Source: Streptomyces sp. RB17 (GTDB lineage Bacteria; Actinomycetota; Actinomycetes; Streptomycetales; Streptomycetaceae). From it: a stretch of DNA of 64,000 nt. Positions 8,257 through 15,665 of this stretch are shown one piece after another. The stretch's first letter is position 1. Every line of letters starts with the position of its first letter. The notes below the pieces were generated by a model. It saw nothing but the letters and a program-made list of their open reading frames with translations. It was not told the DNA's origin and did no database searches. Location: contig NZ_WEGL01000009.1 in assembly GCF_009604455.1 (NCBI RefSeq), positions 124,001 through 188,000 of the forward strand, given 5' to 3'. The translations under genes and the position numbers were made by a program.

Positions 8257-9471
8257 TCAGAGGTACTTCTTCAACTCCCGCCGTGCCAGCGACCGCTGGT
8301 GCACCTCGTCCGGGCCGTCGGCCAGCATCAGGGTGCGGGCGCTCGCGTACAGCTCGGCCAGCGGGAAGTCCTGGCTCACCCCGCCCGCGCCGTGCAGCTG
8401 GATCGCGCGGTCCAGGATGCCGACCACCGCGCGCGGCGTGGCGATCTTGATGGCCTGGATCTCGGTGTGGGCGCCCTTGTTGCCCACGGTGTCCATCAGC
8501 CAGGCCGTCTTCAGCACCAGCAGCCGCAGCTGCTCCACCGTCACCCGGGCGTCGGCGATCCAGTTCTGGACCACACCCTGCTGGGCCAGCGCCTTGCCGA
8601 ACGCCGTACGGGACACGGCCCGCCGGCACATCAGCTCGATGGCCCGCTCGGCCATGCCGATCAGCCGCATGCAGTGGTGGATCCGGCCGGGGCCGAGCCG
8701 CGCCTGGGCGATGGCGAAGCCGCCGCCCTCCTCGCCGATGAGGTTCGTGACCGGCACGCGCGCGTGGTCGAAGATCACCTCGGCGTGGCCGCCGTGCGAG
8801 TGGTCCTCGTAGCCGAAGACCTGCATCGCGCGCTTGACGGTCACGCCCGGGGTGTCGCGCGGGACCAGGACCATGGACTGCTGGCGGCGGATGTCGGCGC
8901 CGTCCGGGTCCGTCTTGCCCATCACGATGAAGATCGTGCAGTCCGGGTTCATCGCGCCGGAGATGTACCACTTGCGTCCGGTGATGACGTACTCGTCGCC
9001 GTCCCGCTGGATGTGCGTGGTGATGTTGGTGGCGTCCGAGGAGGCCACCTCCGGCTCGGTCATCGCGAACGCCGAGCGGATCTCACCGGCCAGCAGCGGC
9101 TCCAGCCACTGCTTCTTCTGCCGCTCGTCGCCGAACTGCGCCAGCACCTCCATGTTCCCGGTGTCGGGCGCGGCGCAGTTGGTCGCGGTGGGCGCCAGAT
9201 GCGGGGAGCGGCCGGTGATCTCGGCGAGCGGCGCGTACTGGAGGTTGGTGAGTCCCGCGCCGTACTCGGCGTCGGGCAGGAAGAGGTTCCACAGGCCCTG
9301 CCTGCGGGCCTCGGCCTTCAGCTCCTCGACCACGGCCGGGGTGTCCCACGGCGAGGCGAGCGCGGCCCGCTGCTCCTCGGCGACCGCCTCGGCGGGGTAC
9401 ACGTACTCGTCCATGAAGGCGAGGAGCCTGGCGCGCAGTTCCTCGGTGCGCGCGTCGAACGCGAAGTCCAT
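8257..9471 (-). CDS. Acyl-CoA dehydrogenase family protein (ACAD10/11-like)
   Basis: 404 residues with FAD-binding FAMTEPEVASSDATN (about 138-152), WYISGA, the RTAFGKAL segment and LHGAGGVSQDFPLA near the C-terminus. The general-base position should be judged by alignment. The enzyme is expected to act as a flavoprotein on a CoA thioester. The gene follows an APH-like phosphotransferase gene with 7 bp between them, the bacterial counterpart of the eukaryotic ACAD10/ACAD11 kinase-dehydrogenase fusions. In the levulinate (lva) pathway such a pair phosphorylates and then eliminates a 4-hydroxyacyl-CoA. Ordinary alpha,beta-dehydrogenation remains the alternative. Confidence 0.9.
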   Translation of the reverse strand: MDFAFDARTEELRARLLAFMDEYVYPAEAVAEEQRAALASPWDTPAVVEELKAEARRQGLWNLFLPDAEYGAGLTNLQYAPLAEITGRSPHLAPTATNCAAPDTGNMEVLAQFGDERQKKQWLEPLLAGEIRSAFAMTEPEVASSDATNITTHIQRDGDEYVITGRKWYISGAMNPDCTIFIVMGKTDPDGADIRRQQSMVLVPRDTPGVTVKRAMQVFGYEDHSHGGHAEVIFDHARVPVTNLIGEEGGGFAIAQARLGPGRIHHCMRLIGMAERAIELMCRRAVSRTAFGKALAQQGVVQNWIADARVTVEQLRLLVLKTAWLMDTVGNKGAHTEIQAIKIATPRAVVGILDRAIQLHGAGGVSQDFPLAELYASARTLMLADGPDEVHQRSLARRELKKYL

Positions 9472-9478
9472 GTCCGGG

Positions 9479-10501
9479 TCAGCCTTCCTGGAGAGTGGTC
9501 AGTCCGTGGTCGATGAAGACGGGCACGAGGTCGCCGATTCGGTCGAAGCCGCGCCCGACCGTCTGGCCCAGCGTGTACCGGTAGTGGATGCCCTCCAGGA
9601 TCACGGCGAGCTTGAACCAGGCGAACGCCGTGTACCAGGAGACGCCGGAGACGTCGCGTCCCGAGCGCTCGGCGTACCGCTCGATCAGCTCCCGCGGGGA
9701 GGGGTGTCCCGGCGCCTCGGCCGTGGTGGAGACCGGGGACTCGGCCATGCCCAGCGGTTGGCTGTACATCACCAGCAGGCCCAGGTCGGTGAGCGGGTCG
9801 CCGAGCGTGGACATCTCCCAGTCGAGGATCGCCATGATCGTGTCGTCGTCGCCGATCAGGACGTTGTCGAGCCGGTAGTCGCCGTGGACGACGGCCGGGG
9901 CGGAGGAGGCGGGCAGGGAGCGGCCGAGGGCGGCGTGCAGTTCGTCGATGCCGGCCAGTTCGCGGTTGCGGGAGGCGTCCAGCTGCTTGCCCCAGCGGCG
10001 CAGCTGCCGGTCCAGGAAGCCCTCGGGGCGCCCGAAGTCCGCAAGGCCCACCTCGGCCGGGTCGACCGCGTGCAGTTCGACCAGCGTGTCCACCAGGGAC
10101 AGCACCGCGTTCCGGGTGCGCTCAGCACCCAGAGGGGCCAGCTGCTGGGCCGTGCGGTAGGGGGTGCCCTCGACGAACTCCATGACGTAGAACGGCGCCC
10201 CGAGCACCTCGTCGTCCTCGCACAGCAGCACCGGGCGCGGAACCGGCACCCGGGTCGGGTGCAGGGCGCTGATCACGCGGTGCTCGCGCTTCATGTCGTG
10301 CGCGGTGGCCAGGACATGGCCGAGCGGGGGCCGGCGTACGACCCACTTCGAGGTGCCGTCGGAGAGCGCGTAGGTGAGGTTCGACCGTCCGCCCTCGATC
10401 AGCCGGCCGGTGAGGGGGCCGGTCACCAGTCCGGGGCGCTCGCGGTCGAGGTGGGCGCGCAGCCGGTCCAGGTCGAGTCCGGGCGGGTGGTCGGCGCTCA
10501 T
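9479..10501 (-). CDS. APH-fold phosphotransferase family protein (acyl-CoA dehydrogenase partner)
   Basis: 340 residues with aminoglycoside-phosphotransferase/choline-kinase fold signatures: RSNLTYALSDG, KWVVRRPPLG, catalytic loop VVHGDYRLDN (about 224-233) and metal-binding ILDWEMSTLGDP. Start ATG 10501 follows aggag with about 6 bp spacing. Members beside acyl-CoA dehydrogenases are not antibiotic-resistance enzymes. The lva pathway homologue LvaA and mammalian ACAD10/11 kinase domains phosphorylate 4-hydroxyacyl-CoA. This is the first gene of its operon, with a strong TetR-type palindrome 41 bp upstream. Confidence 0.88.
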   Translation of the reverse strand: MSADHPPGLDLDRLRAHLDRERPGLVTGPLTGRLIEGGRSNLTYALSDGTSKWVVRRPPLGHVLATAHDMKREHRVISALHPTRVPVPRPVLLCEDDEVLGAPFYVMEFVEGTPYRTAQQLAPLGAERTRNAVLSLVDTLVELHAVDPAEVGLADFGRPEGFLDRQLRRWGKQLDASRNRELAGIDELHAALGRSLPASSAPAVVHGDYRLDNVLIGDDDTIMAILDWEMSTLGDPLTDLGLLVMYSQPLGMAESPVSTTAEAPGHPSPRELIERYAERSGRDVSGVSWYTAFAWFKLAVILEGIHYRYTLGQTVGRGFDRIGDLVPVFIDHGLTTLQEG

Positions 10502-10541
10502 TCATCACTCCTACGAACGGGTGAACAGGACCCGACTCATG

Positions 10542-10559
10542 ATGCCGACCGGTCGGTAT
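10542..10559. promoter_or_regulatory. TetR-type operator, site 2
   Basis: atgccgaccggtcggtat is an 18-bp palindrome with one mismatched pair, 41 bp upstream of the phosphotransferase start. It shares the ataccgaccggt half-site with the site before the SDR-ligase-TetR operon, so both operons are inferred to belong to one regulon. Confidence 0.7.
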
Positions 10560-10670
10560 GTAGTCCAGTGGGCGGAGCGATCAGGAGGTCGAACGTGACC
10601 GGAGCCACGATATGCCGACGGCCCCCCGGCGCGCTGCCCGGGGAGCCGTCGGCCCTGTCGCGGCCCGCCG

Positions 10671-10970
10671 TCAGTGGTCGTCCCAGTGGCCGTCGTGCTC
10701 GGCGTGCCGGTGGCCGTCGTGCAGATAGTCGATGTGATCGCCGTGCGGCACCTGGGCGTGTCCGCACTCGTCGTAGTGCACGTGCTCATGGCGCTCGTGG
10801 ACGGTGTGCCCGGCCGGTTCGCACTCGTCCCAGTGACCCTGGTGCTCGCGGTGCAGATGCCCGTCGTGCGCGTAGTCCAGGTGGTCGCCGTGCGGCACCG
10901 CGTTGTGCCCGCAGCCCGGACCGTGGCGGTGCGTGCCGTGTTCGGTGTGTTCCTGGTGAAGGGTGGTCAT
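10671..10970 (-). CDS. Histidine-rich metal-binding protein with internal duplication
   Basis: 99 residues from ATG 10970 (gaaggtgag upstream). After a short MTTLHQEHTEHGTHRHG lead, two copies of a roughly 33-residue unit follow. Both have the pattern CGH-x3-PHGDH-x-DY-x-HDGH-x-H-x2-H-x2-HWD, the first starting at CGHNAVPHGDHLDYAHDGHL and the second at CGHAQVPHGDHIDYLHDGHR. There is no signal peptide or membrane segment. The density of His, Asp and Cys indicates binding of Zn, Ni or Co, as buffer, chaperone or store. Homologues of this repeat are widespread and uncharacterised as far as I recall. It diverges from the reductase gene at 11083, with a direct repeat in the shared promoter region. 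Confidence 0.75.
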   Translation of the reverse strand: MTTLHQEHTEHGTHRHGPGCGHNAVPHGDHLDYAHDGHLHREHQGHWDECEPAGHTVHERHEHVHYDECGHAQVPHGDHIDYLHDGHRHAEHDGHWDDH

Positions 10971-11023
10971 GGTGCTCACCTTCGGGGATACGGGTGCCGG
11001 TGACGGACAGGCTATGCGTGAAG

Positions 11024-11043
11024 CGGCGCATATCGGCGCATAC
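11024..11043. promoter_or_regulatory. 10-bp direct repeat between divergent genes
   Basis: cggcgcatat followed immediately by cggcgcatac sits between the His-rich gene and the reductase gene. A further atgcg 10 bp before gives an inverted arrangement with the first cgcat. Direct repeats spaced one helical turn apart are typical activator or MerR/AraC-type sites. The regulator is unknown. Confidence 0.35.
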
Positions 11044-11082
11044 GGCTTGCGTGGCGGACGAGTACCCCGGAGGGTCGAGGGC

Positions 11083-12087
11083 ATGAAGGCCATCAGCTAC
11101 CGCCGGTACGGCGGACCCGAGGTGCTGGAGTACGGCGAGGTGCGCGACCCGAAGGTCGGCCCGGACCAGGTGCTGGTCGAGGTCCGGGCCGCGGCCGTCA
11201 ATCCGGTCGACTGGAAGTGCCGCGAGGGTTATCTCGACGCGCTGCTGGACGCCGTCTTCCCGGTGATCCCGGGCTGGGACGTCAGCGGCGTGGTCGTCCG
11301 GCCCGGCGCCGCGGTCACGGAGTTCGCGGTGGGCGACGAGGTCATCGGCTACTGCCGCGAGGACTTCCTCTCCCGTGGCACCTTCGCCGAGTACGTCGCC
11401 GCACCCGTGCGCACCCTGGCGCGCAAGCCGCGCAACCTGTCCTTCGAGGAGGCCGCCGGACTGCCGCTGGCCGGGCTCACCGCCTACCAGGTGCTGGTCA
11501 AGGCGCTGGAGATCCAGCGCGGGGAGAGCGTGCTGGTGCACGCGGCGGCCGGCGGGGTCGGCTCCTTCGCCGTACAGATCGCGGCCCACCTGGGCGCTCG
11601 GGTCATCGGTACGGCGAGCGAGCGCAACCACGACCATGTGCGCGGCCTCGGCGGCGAGCCGGTGACCTACGGCGAGGGCCTGGCCGCACGGGTGCGCGCG
11701 CTCGTCCCGGACGGCGTGGACGCGGTCTTCGACACCGTCGGCGGCGACACCCTGAAGACCTCGGCCAACCTGCTCGCCCCGGAGGGGCGGCTGGCGTCGA
11801 TCGCCGACCCGGAGGTGACGGGCTACGGCGGCCGCTACTGCTTCGTCCGCCCGGACGCCGAGGATCTGGCCACGCTCTCCCGGCTGGCCGAGCAGGGCGT
11901 CGTCTCGGTCCACGTCCAGGAGACGTTCCCGCTGGAGCGGGCGGCGGACGCGCAGCGGGCGAACCAGGAGGGCCGCACCCGCGGGAAGATCGTGGTCACG
12001 GTGGGCCGGCGGGAGGAGGAGGGCGCCGTCTGGACCAGGGGCGAGGAGGGCACCCTGTACAGCACCAGCCAGGAAGGCACCCTCTAG
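11083..12087 (+). CDS. NADP-dependent medium-chain oxidoreductase (quinone reductase-like)
   Basis: 334 residues from ATG 11083 (agggtcgagg upstream). It is a zinc-independent MDR: N-terminal MKAISYRRYGGPEVLEYGEV, substrate-domain NPVDWKCREG, then VLVHAAAGGVGSFAVQIA, the Rossmann AAxGGVG motif, with ARVIGTAS after strand 2. Such enzymes reduce quinones or enones with NADPH. The last 20 residues (EEGTLYSTSQEGTL end) are an unusual tail formed by repeats at DNA level, and the stop codon lies in the first unit of a 29-bp tandem duplication. Confidence 0.88.
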   Translation: MKAISYRRYGGPEVLEYGEVRDPKVGPDQVLVEVRAAAVNPVDWKCREGYLDALLDAVFPVIPGWDVSGVVVRPGAAVTEFAVGDEVIGYCREDFLSRGTFAEYVAAPVRTLARKPRNLSFEEAAGLPLAGLTAYQVLVKALEIQRGESVLVHAAAGGVGSFAVQIAAHLGARVIGTASERNHDHVRGLGGEPVTYGEGLAARVRALVPDGVDAVFDTVGGDTLKTSANLLAPEGRLASIADPEVTGYGGRYCFVRPDAEDLATLSRLAEQGVVSVHVQETFPLERAADAQRANQEGRTRGKIVVTVGRREEEGAVWTRGEEGTLYSTSQEGTL

Positions 12088-12121
12088 ACCACACCAGCCA
12101 GGAAGGCAGCCTCTAGACCAC
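12064..12121. repeat. 29-bp tandem duplication spanning convergent stop codons
   Basis: 12064-12092 and 12093-12121 are identical except one base (position 12080 against 12109). Each copy contains ctctagac, in which the TCTAGA-type palindrome gives a TAG on both strands. The reductase stops in copy 1 and the opposing DUF202 gene stops in copy 2. Confidence 0.85.
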
Positions 12122-12436
12122 CAGCGCGGTCGCGCACACCGCCAGCGCCACCGCGCACAGGGCGGCCGTCGTCGCGTGCCGGGGAGCGAGCGCCCGCGGG
12201 CGGGGACCGGTCGCGAGGGCCCGGATCCGGCGGTGGGCCACTGCCAGAAAGCCCAGGAAGAGCCCACAGCACAGGGCGCAGACGGTCACTCCGGTGGCCG
12301 AGGTGCCGCCGTGCAGGGCGGTCTTGACGGCGAGCACGGCGGCCACGGCGGCCGAGAGGGTCGTACGACGCCAGGCCAGCCGGGTGCGCTCCGGTTGCAG
12401 CCCCGGATCGCGCCCGGCCTCGCTCACCCCGCCCAT
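12113..12436 (-). CDS. DUF202 family membrane protein
   Basis: 107 residues with the DUF202 signature near the N-terminus (LQPERTRLAWRRTTLS) and three hydrophobic helices. The start overlaps the end of the upstream DUF202 paralogue by 13 bp, so the two are probably co-translated and may form a hetero-oligomer in the membrane. The family has no settled function. The stop codon lies in the second unit of the tandem duplication at 12064-12121. Confidence 0.8.
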   Translation of the reverse strand: MGGVSEAGRDPGLQPERTRLAWRRTTLSAAVAAVLAVKTALHGGTSATGVTVCALCCGLFLGFLAVAHRRIRALATGPRPRALAPRHATTAALCAVALAVCATALVV

Positions 12437-12816
12437 CCGGCCAGCACCACCACGACCATCGCCACGGCCACCACCGCGACGACCAGGCTCAGCAGCGCCG
12501 GAAACCGGGACGCGGGCAGATCCTCACCGCGCCGCATCGCCCGCTCGCAGCGCACCCAGTGGTTCACCGCGCGCAGGGAGCACAGCACGCCGGCGCCGAG
12601 CAGGGCGAGCGCGAGGCCGACCCGCCACGCCCAGCGCAGGTCCGGCAGGAACTGGTCCACCGCGAATCCGCCGCCGATCAGCGCGAGCGCCGTGCGCAGC
12701 CAGGCGAGAAAGGTGCGCTCGTTGGCCAGCGAGAACCGGTAGTCGGGCGTGCCGCCCTCGTCCCGCACCAGCTCCGGCGCGAACCACAGCCGGATGTTCG
12801 TCACGAATTCGCTCAC
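12424..12816 (-). CDS. YidH/DUF202 family membrane protein
   Basis: 130 residues. The cytosolic lead MSEFVTNIRLWFAPEL is followed by the DUF202 core FSLANERTFLAWLRTALALIGGG and three predicted membrane helices (about 45-68, 70-90 and 108-128). It overlaps the second DUF202 gene downstream. YidH-like proteins are widespread inner-membrane proteins of unknown role. Confidence 0.85.
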   Translation of the reverse strand: MSEFVTNIRLWFAPELVRDEGGTPDYRFSLANERTFLAWLRTALALIGGGFAVDQFLPDLRWAWRVGLALALLGAGVLCSLRAVNHWVRCERAMRRGEDLPASRFPALLSLVVAVVAVAMVVVVLAGWAG

Positions 12817-12837
12817 GCGGCCGACCCTACCGGGCGG

Positions 12838-13353
12838 TCACCGGCCCGCCCGGAACGCCTCCAGCCTCTCGTACGCCGCCAGCCCGTCCGGCACCCACTC
12901 CCAGTCGCCGAGCCGCCGGCCGACCTCCTCCTCCGGCAGGAAGTCGTGCCACTGGACCTCCTCCGCCTGCGGCCGCACGGGCAGCTCGCAGCGCACCTCG
13001 TACACCGCCGACCACCAGCTGTGCCCCGCCCCGTCGTCGTACAAGAATTTGAACAGATACTCCGGCCGGGGCAGCCCCGTCACCCCCAGCTCCTCCTCGG
13101 CCTCCCGCAGCGCGGCCTCGTCGTAGGACTCGCCCGCTCCGACGACGCCGCCGACGAACATGTCGTACAGCGCGGGGAAGACCAGCTTGGTGGCCGTGCG
13201 CCGGTGGACGAAGAGCCGGCCGGCCGCGTCCCGGGCCTGGACGAACACGCACCGGTGGCGCAGTCCGCGGGCGTACGCCTCGCCGCGCGGGGCCCGGGCG
13301 ATGACCCGGTCGTGCTCGTCGACGATGTCGAGGATCTCGTCAGCAGGGTTCAT
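12838..13353 (-). CDS. NUDIX hydrolase
   Basis: 171 residues from ATG 13353. The Nudix box is complete: GGVVGAGESYDEAALREAEEELG at about residues 82-104 (GX5EX7REUXEEXGU). N-terminal MNPADEILDIVDEHDRVIAR, then RHRCVFVQ and RLFVHRRTATK, resembles the isopentenyl-diphosphate isomerase-like / YfcD branch of Nudix proteins. It would cleave a nucleoside-diphosphate-linked substrate with Mg2+, and the substrate is not predictable here. It lies between the DUF202 pair and a transporter, all on the same strand. Confidence 0.85.
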   Translation of the reverse strand: MNPADEILDIVDEHDRVIARAPRGEAYARGLRHRCVFVQARDAAGRLFVHRRTATKLVFPALYDMFVGGVVGAGESYDEAALREAEEELGVTGLPRPEYLFKFLYDDGAGHSWWSAVYEVRCELPVRPQAEEVQWHDFLPEEEVGRRLGDWEWVPDGLAAYERLEAFRAGR

Positions 13354-13375
13354 GCCCTCATCCAAGCAGGCGGTG

Positions 13376-14290
13376 TCAGCGCCGCTGGAGGTCCCGGGCC
13401 GAGGCTTCTGTCTCGGCCGCGCCGCACGGCATCGCCGGGTGCAGCCCCAGCAGCACGATGCCCGCGACGACCGCGGCGAGCCCGGCCGCCTCCCAGGCCA
13501 GCGCCCCGGTGTCGGTGCGCAGCCGGTCACCGAGGAAGCCGACCCCGCACAGGATCCCGGCGAGCGGCTCGGCCGCGGTCAGCGCGGGCAGCGACATGCG
13601 CAGCGGGGCCGTCTCGAAGGCGCTCTGCACCAGCACGAGTCCGGTGACCCCGCACACCAGCACACCGTACGGCTGCCAGCCGGTGAACAGCTCGGGGAAG
13701 CCGCCCTCGGAGAAGCGGGTGCCGCTCACCCGGGTCAGTGCGTCCTGGACGCCGTACAGCAGCCCGGCGGCGGTGGCCAGCAGCACCGGGCCCCAGCTCA
13801 GCCGGGAGCGCTTGCCGTACGTCGTGAGCACCAGGGCCGCGCCGACCATCGCGCCGATGATCAGCCAGTGCCGCAGCGGATCGGAGACGGCGCTGCCCGC
13901 CCGCGGCTCGCCCGCCATGATGAACGCGCTCACCCCGCCCGCGAGCAGCAGCAGCCCCGCCCAGCCCTGGCGGCCCAGGGACTGCCTGGTCTGGTAGCGG
14001 GAGAGGGCGAGCGCGAACAGCAGGTTCGTCGCGAGCAGCGGTTCGACCAGGGAGATCTCGCCCTTGCCGAGCGCGATCGCGCCGAGCACCATGCCGGCCA
14101 CCATCAGAGCGAGCCCGCCCAGCCAGCGCGGCACCCGCATCAGGTCGAGCAGCAGCCGGAAGGACAGGAAGTCGCTCAGTGGTGCCTTCTGCGCCGCGTT
14201 CTGCTGGAGCACGAATCCGAAGCCCAGACAGCAGGCAGCACTCACGGCGAGAAGGAGAACCAGAACGGACACGCTGCGTACCTCGATCAT
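13376..14290 (-). CDS. DMT-superfamily (EamA-like) membrane transporter
   Basis: 304 residues from ATG 14290 (MIEVRSVSVLVLLLAVSA). About nine to ten hydrophobic helices are seen, with a GKGEISLVEPLLATNLLFALAL segment typical of EamA-type drug/metabolite exporters and the bacterial relatives of NIPA magnesium transporters. A longer open frame upstream overlaps the intergenic region and lacks coding character. Substrate unknown. The stop lies 22 bp before the NUDIX start. Confidence 0.75.
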   Translation of the reverse strand: MIEVRSVSVLVLLLAVSAACCLGFGFVLQQNAAQKAPLSDFLSFRLLLDLMRVPRWLGGLALMVAGMVLGAIALGKGEISLVEPLLATNLLFALALSRYQTRQSLGRQGWAGLLLLAGGVSAFIMAGEPRAGSAVSDPLRHWLIIGAMVGAALVLTTYGKRSRLSWGPVLLATAAGLLYGVQDALTRVSGTRFSEGGFPELFTGWQPYGVLVCGVTGLVLVQSAFETAPLRMSLPALTAAEPLAGILCGVGFLGDRLRTDTGALAWEAAGLAAVVAGIVLLGLHPAMPCGAAETEASARDLQRR

Positions 14291-14556
14291 CCGGCCGGAC
14301 CACGGGTGCGTAGTGGCCGACTGTAGCGTCCCCGGGACGGCATTGACCCGGAAGTGCGCGGAACAGGGCAGTTGACCCGCCATGGTCCGGGGCCGGCCGG
14401 TCCGGCGCCATGGCGTACGCCACAACGGGCCGTCGGGTACCTCCGCCCGGGCCCCGGCCCACCTGCGCGAAGTTCCCCAACTTTCCTCTGAGTCACGGTG
14501 GTTGAACCCGTAACAGGCTCGTTCCGCTTGACGCAAACCGTGGCTGAGGGTTTGCT

Positions 14557-15564
14557 GTGAGTGATCGGTCGATGGCGGCCCGAGAAACAGGAAGTCCCGC
14601 CGTGCCCTCTCTCCCACCCCTGCTCGGCGCTCGCCGGGCCCCCACGGACCAGTCCGGCGACACCGCCCCGGACGACTCCGGTGACTTCGACGCCGCCCTC
14701 GACGACGCAGAACTGCGCACCGCGCGTGCCGCGTTCACCCAGGGCCGGCGGCAGGCGGCCCGCTCCCTGCTCCGGCACACCGGCGACGACTGGGACCGCC
14801 GCGGCCACCGCCTCACCGTGCTCGCCCGGGAGCCGTACGCCGTCGCCCGGGCCCGCGACTGGCTGCACGCCGAACCCGGCTCCGCCGACGCCGCGACGCT
14901 GTACGCCCTCGCCCAGGTCCGGCGCGCCCTGCGCGGCAAGGAGGACCCCGACCGGGCCCGCGAGGCCTGCGCCACCGCCGCCGCGCTCGCCCCGGCCGAC
15001 CCCACCCCCTGGCTCGGCCTGCTCCGGCTGGCCCGCACCCTCGGCCCGGAGCGCGAGGTGCTCGGCACCTTCGCCGAGCTGCGCCGCCGCCACCCCGAGC
15101 ACCACCACGCCCACCACCTGGTGCTCGCCCGCATGGCCGAACGGCCCGCCGGCGGCCGGGCGGCCGAGGACCACGAGGTGTACGACCTCGCCGAACGGGC
15201 CGCCGCCGAGGCCCCGGCCGACTCCCCGCTCGCCGTCCTGCCGGTCGTCGCCTACGCCGAGCGCCACCGCGTCCTCGCCCCGGCCGACCCCGCCGACTCC
15301 CGGCACTGGTCCGGCCCCCGGGCCCGCCGCATCCTGGGCGCCTGCTTCGACTGGTGGCTGGAGTGGGAGCACGACGAACACCCCCGCCGCCACATCGACC
15401 TCAACCACCTCGCCTTCGCGCTGTCCTGCGCCGGCCGCCCGGCGGAGGCCGCGGCCCTGTTCCGGCGCATCGGCCGGCACGCCACCCGGGCGCCCTGGTC
15501 CTACGCCCACCGCGACCCCCGGGAGGCCTTCCGGACGGCCCGGGCCCGCGCACTCGGCCACTGA
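14557..15564 (+). CDS. Conserved hypothetical protein with TPR-like helical repeats
   Basis: 335 residues from GTG 14557 (gaggg 7 bp upstream); in-frame ATG 14572 and GTG 14602 (aggaag upstream) are alternatives. The body is alanine/arginine-rich helices with TPR-like spacing, for example LRTARAAFTQGRRQAARSLL, EPGSADAATLYALAQV, CATAAALAPADPTPWLGLLRLA and LNHLAFALSCAGRPAEAAALF. There is no signal peptide or catalytic motif. Its likely role is protein-protein scaffolding. It diverges from the transporter with 266 bp between them. I do not recognise a named family. Confidence 0.7.
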   Translation: MSDRSMAARETGSPAVPSLPPLLGARRAPTDQSGDTAPDDSGDFDAALDDAELRTARAAFTQGRRQAARSLLRHTGDDWDRRGHRLTVLAREPYAVARARDWLHAEPGSADAATLYALAQVRRALRGKEDPDRAREACATAAALAPADPTPWLGLLRLARTLGPEREVLGTFAELRRRHPEHHHAHHLVLARMAERPAGGRAAEDHEVYDLAERAAAEAPADSPLAVLPVVAYAERHRVLAPADPADSRHWSGPRARRILGACFDWWLEWEHDEHPRRHIDLNHLAFALSCAGRPAEAAALFRRIGRHATRAPWSYAHRDPREAFRTARARALGH

Positions 15565-15665
15565 ACGGCACGCCTCTCGCAGACGTACGTAACAAGTGAT
15601 TACAGAACCCTGACCAGTGGCCCGATTCCCTGGCCCCCCGGGGCCCCGAGTGCTCGAATGAATGC

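Noticed and set aside
14291..14617. Upstream extension of the DMT transporter frame (109 extra residues)
   Set aside because: The added part has no domain or signal character and would overlap the divergent gene's start; ATG 14290 begins directly with the first membrane helix.
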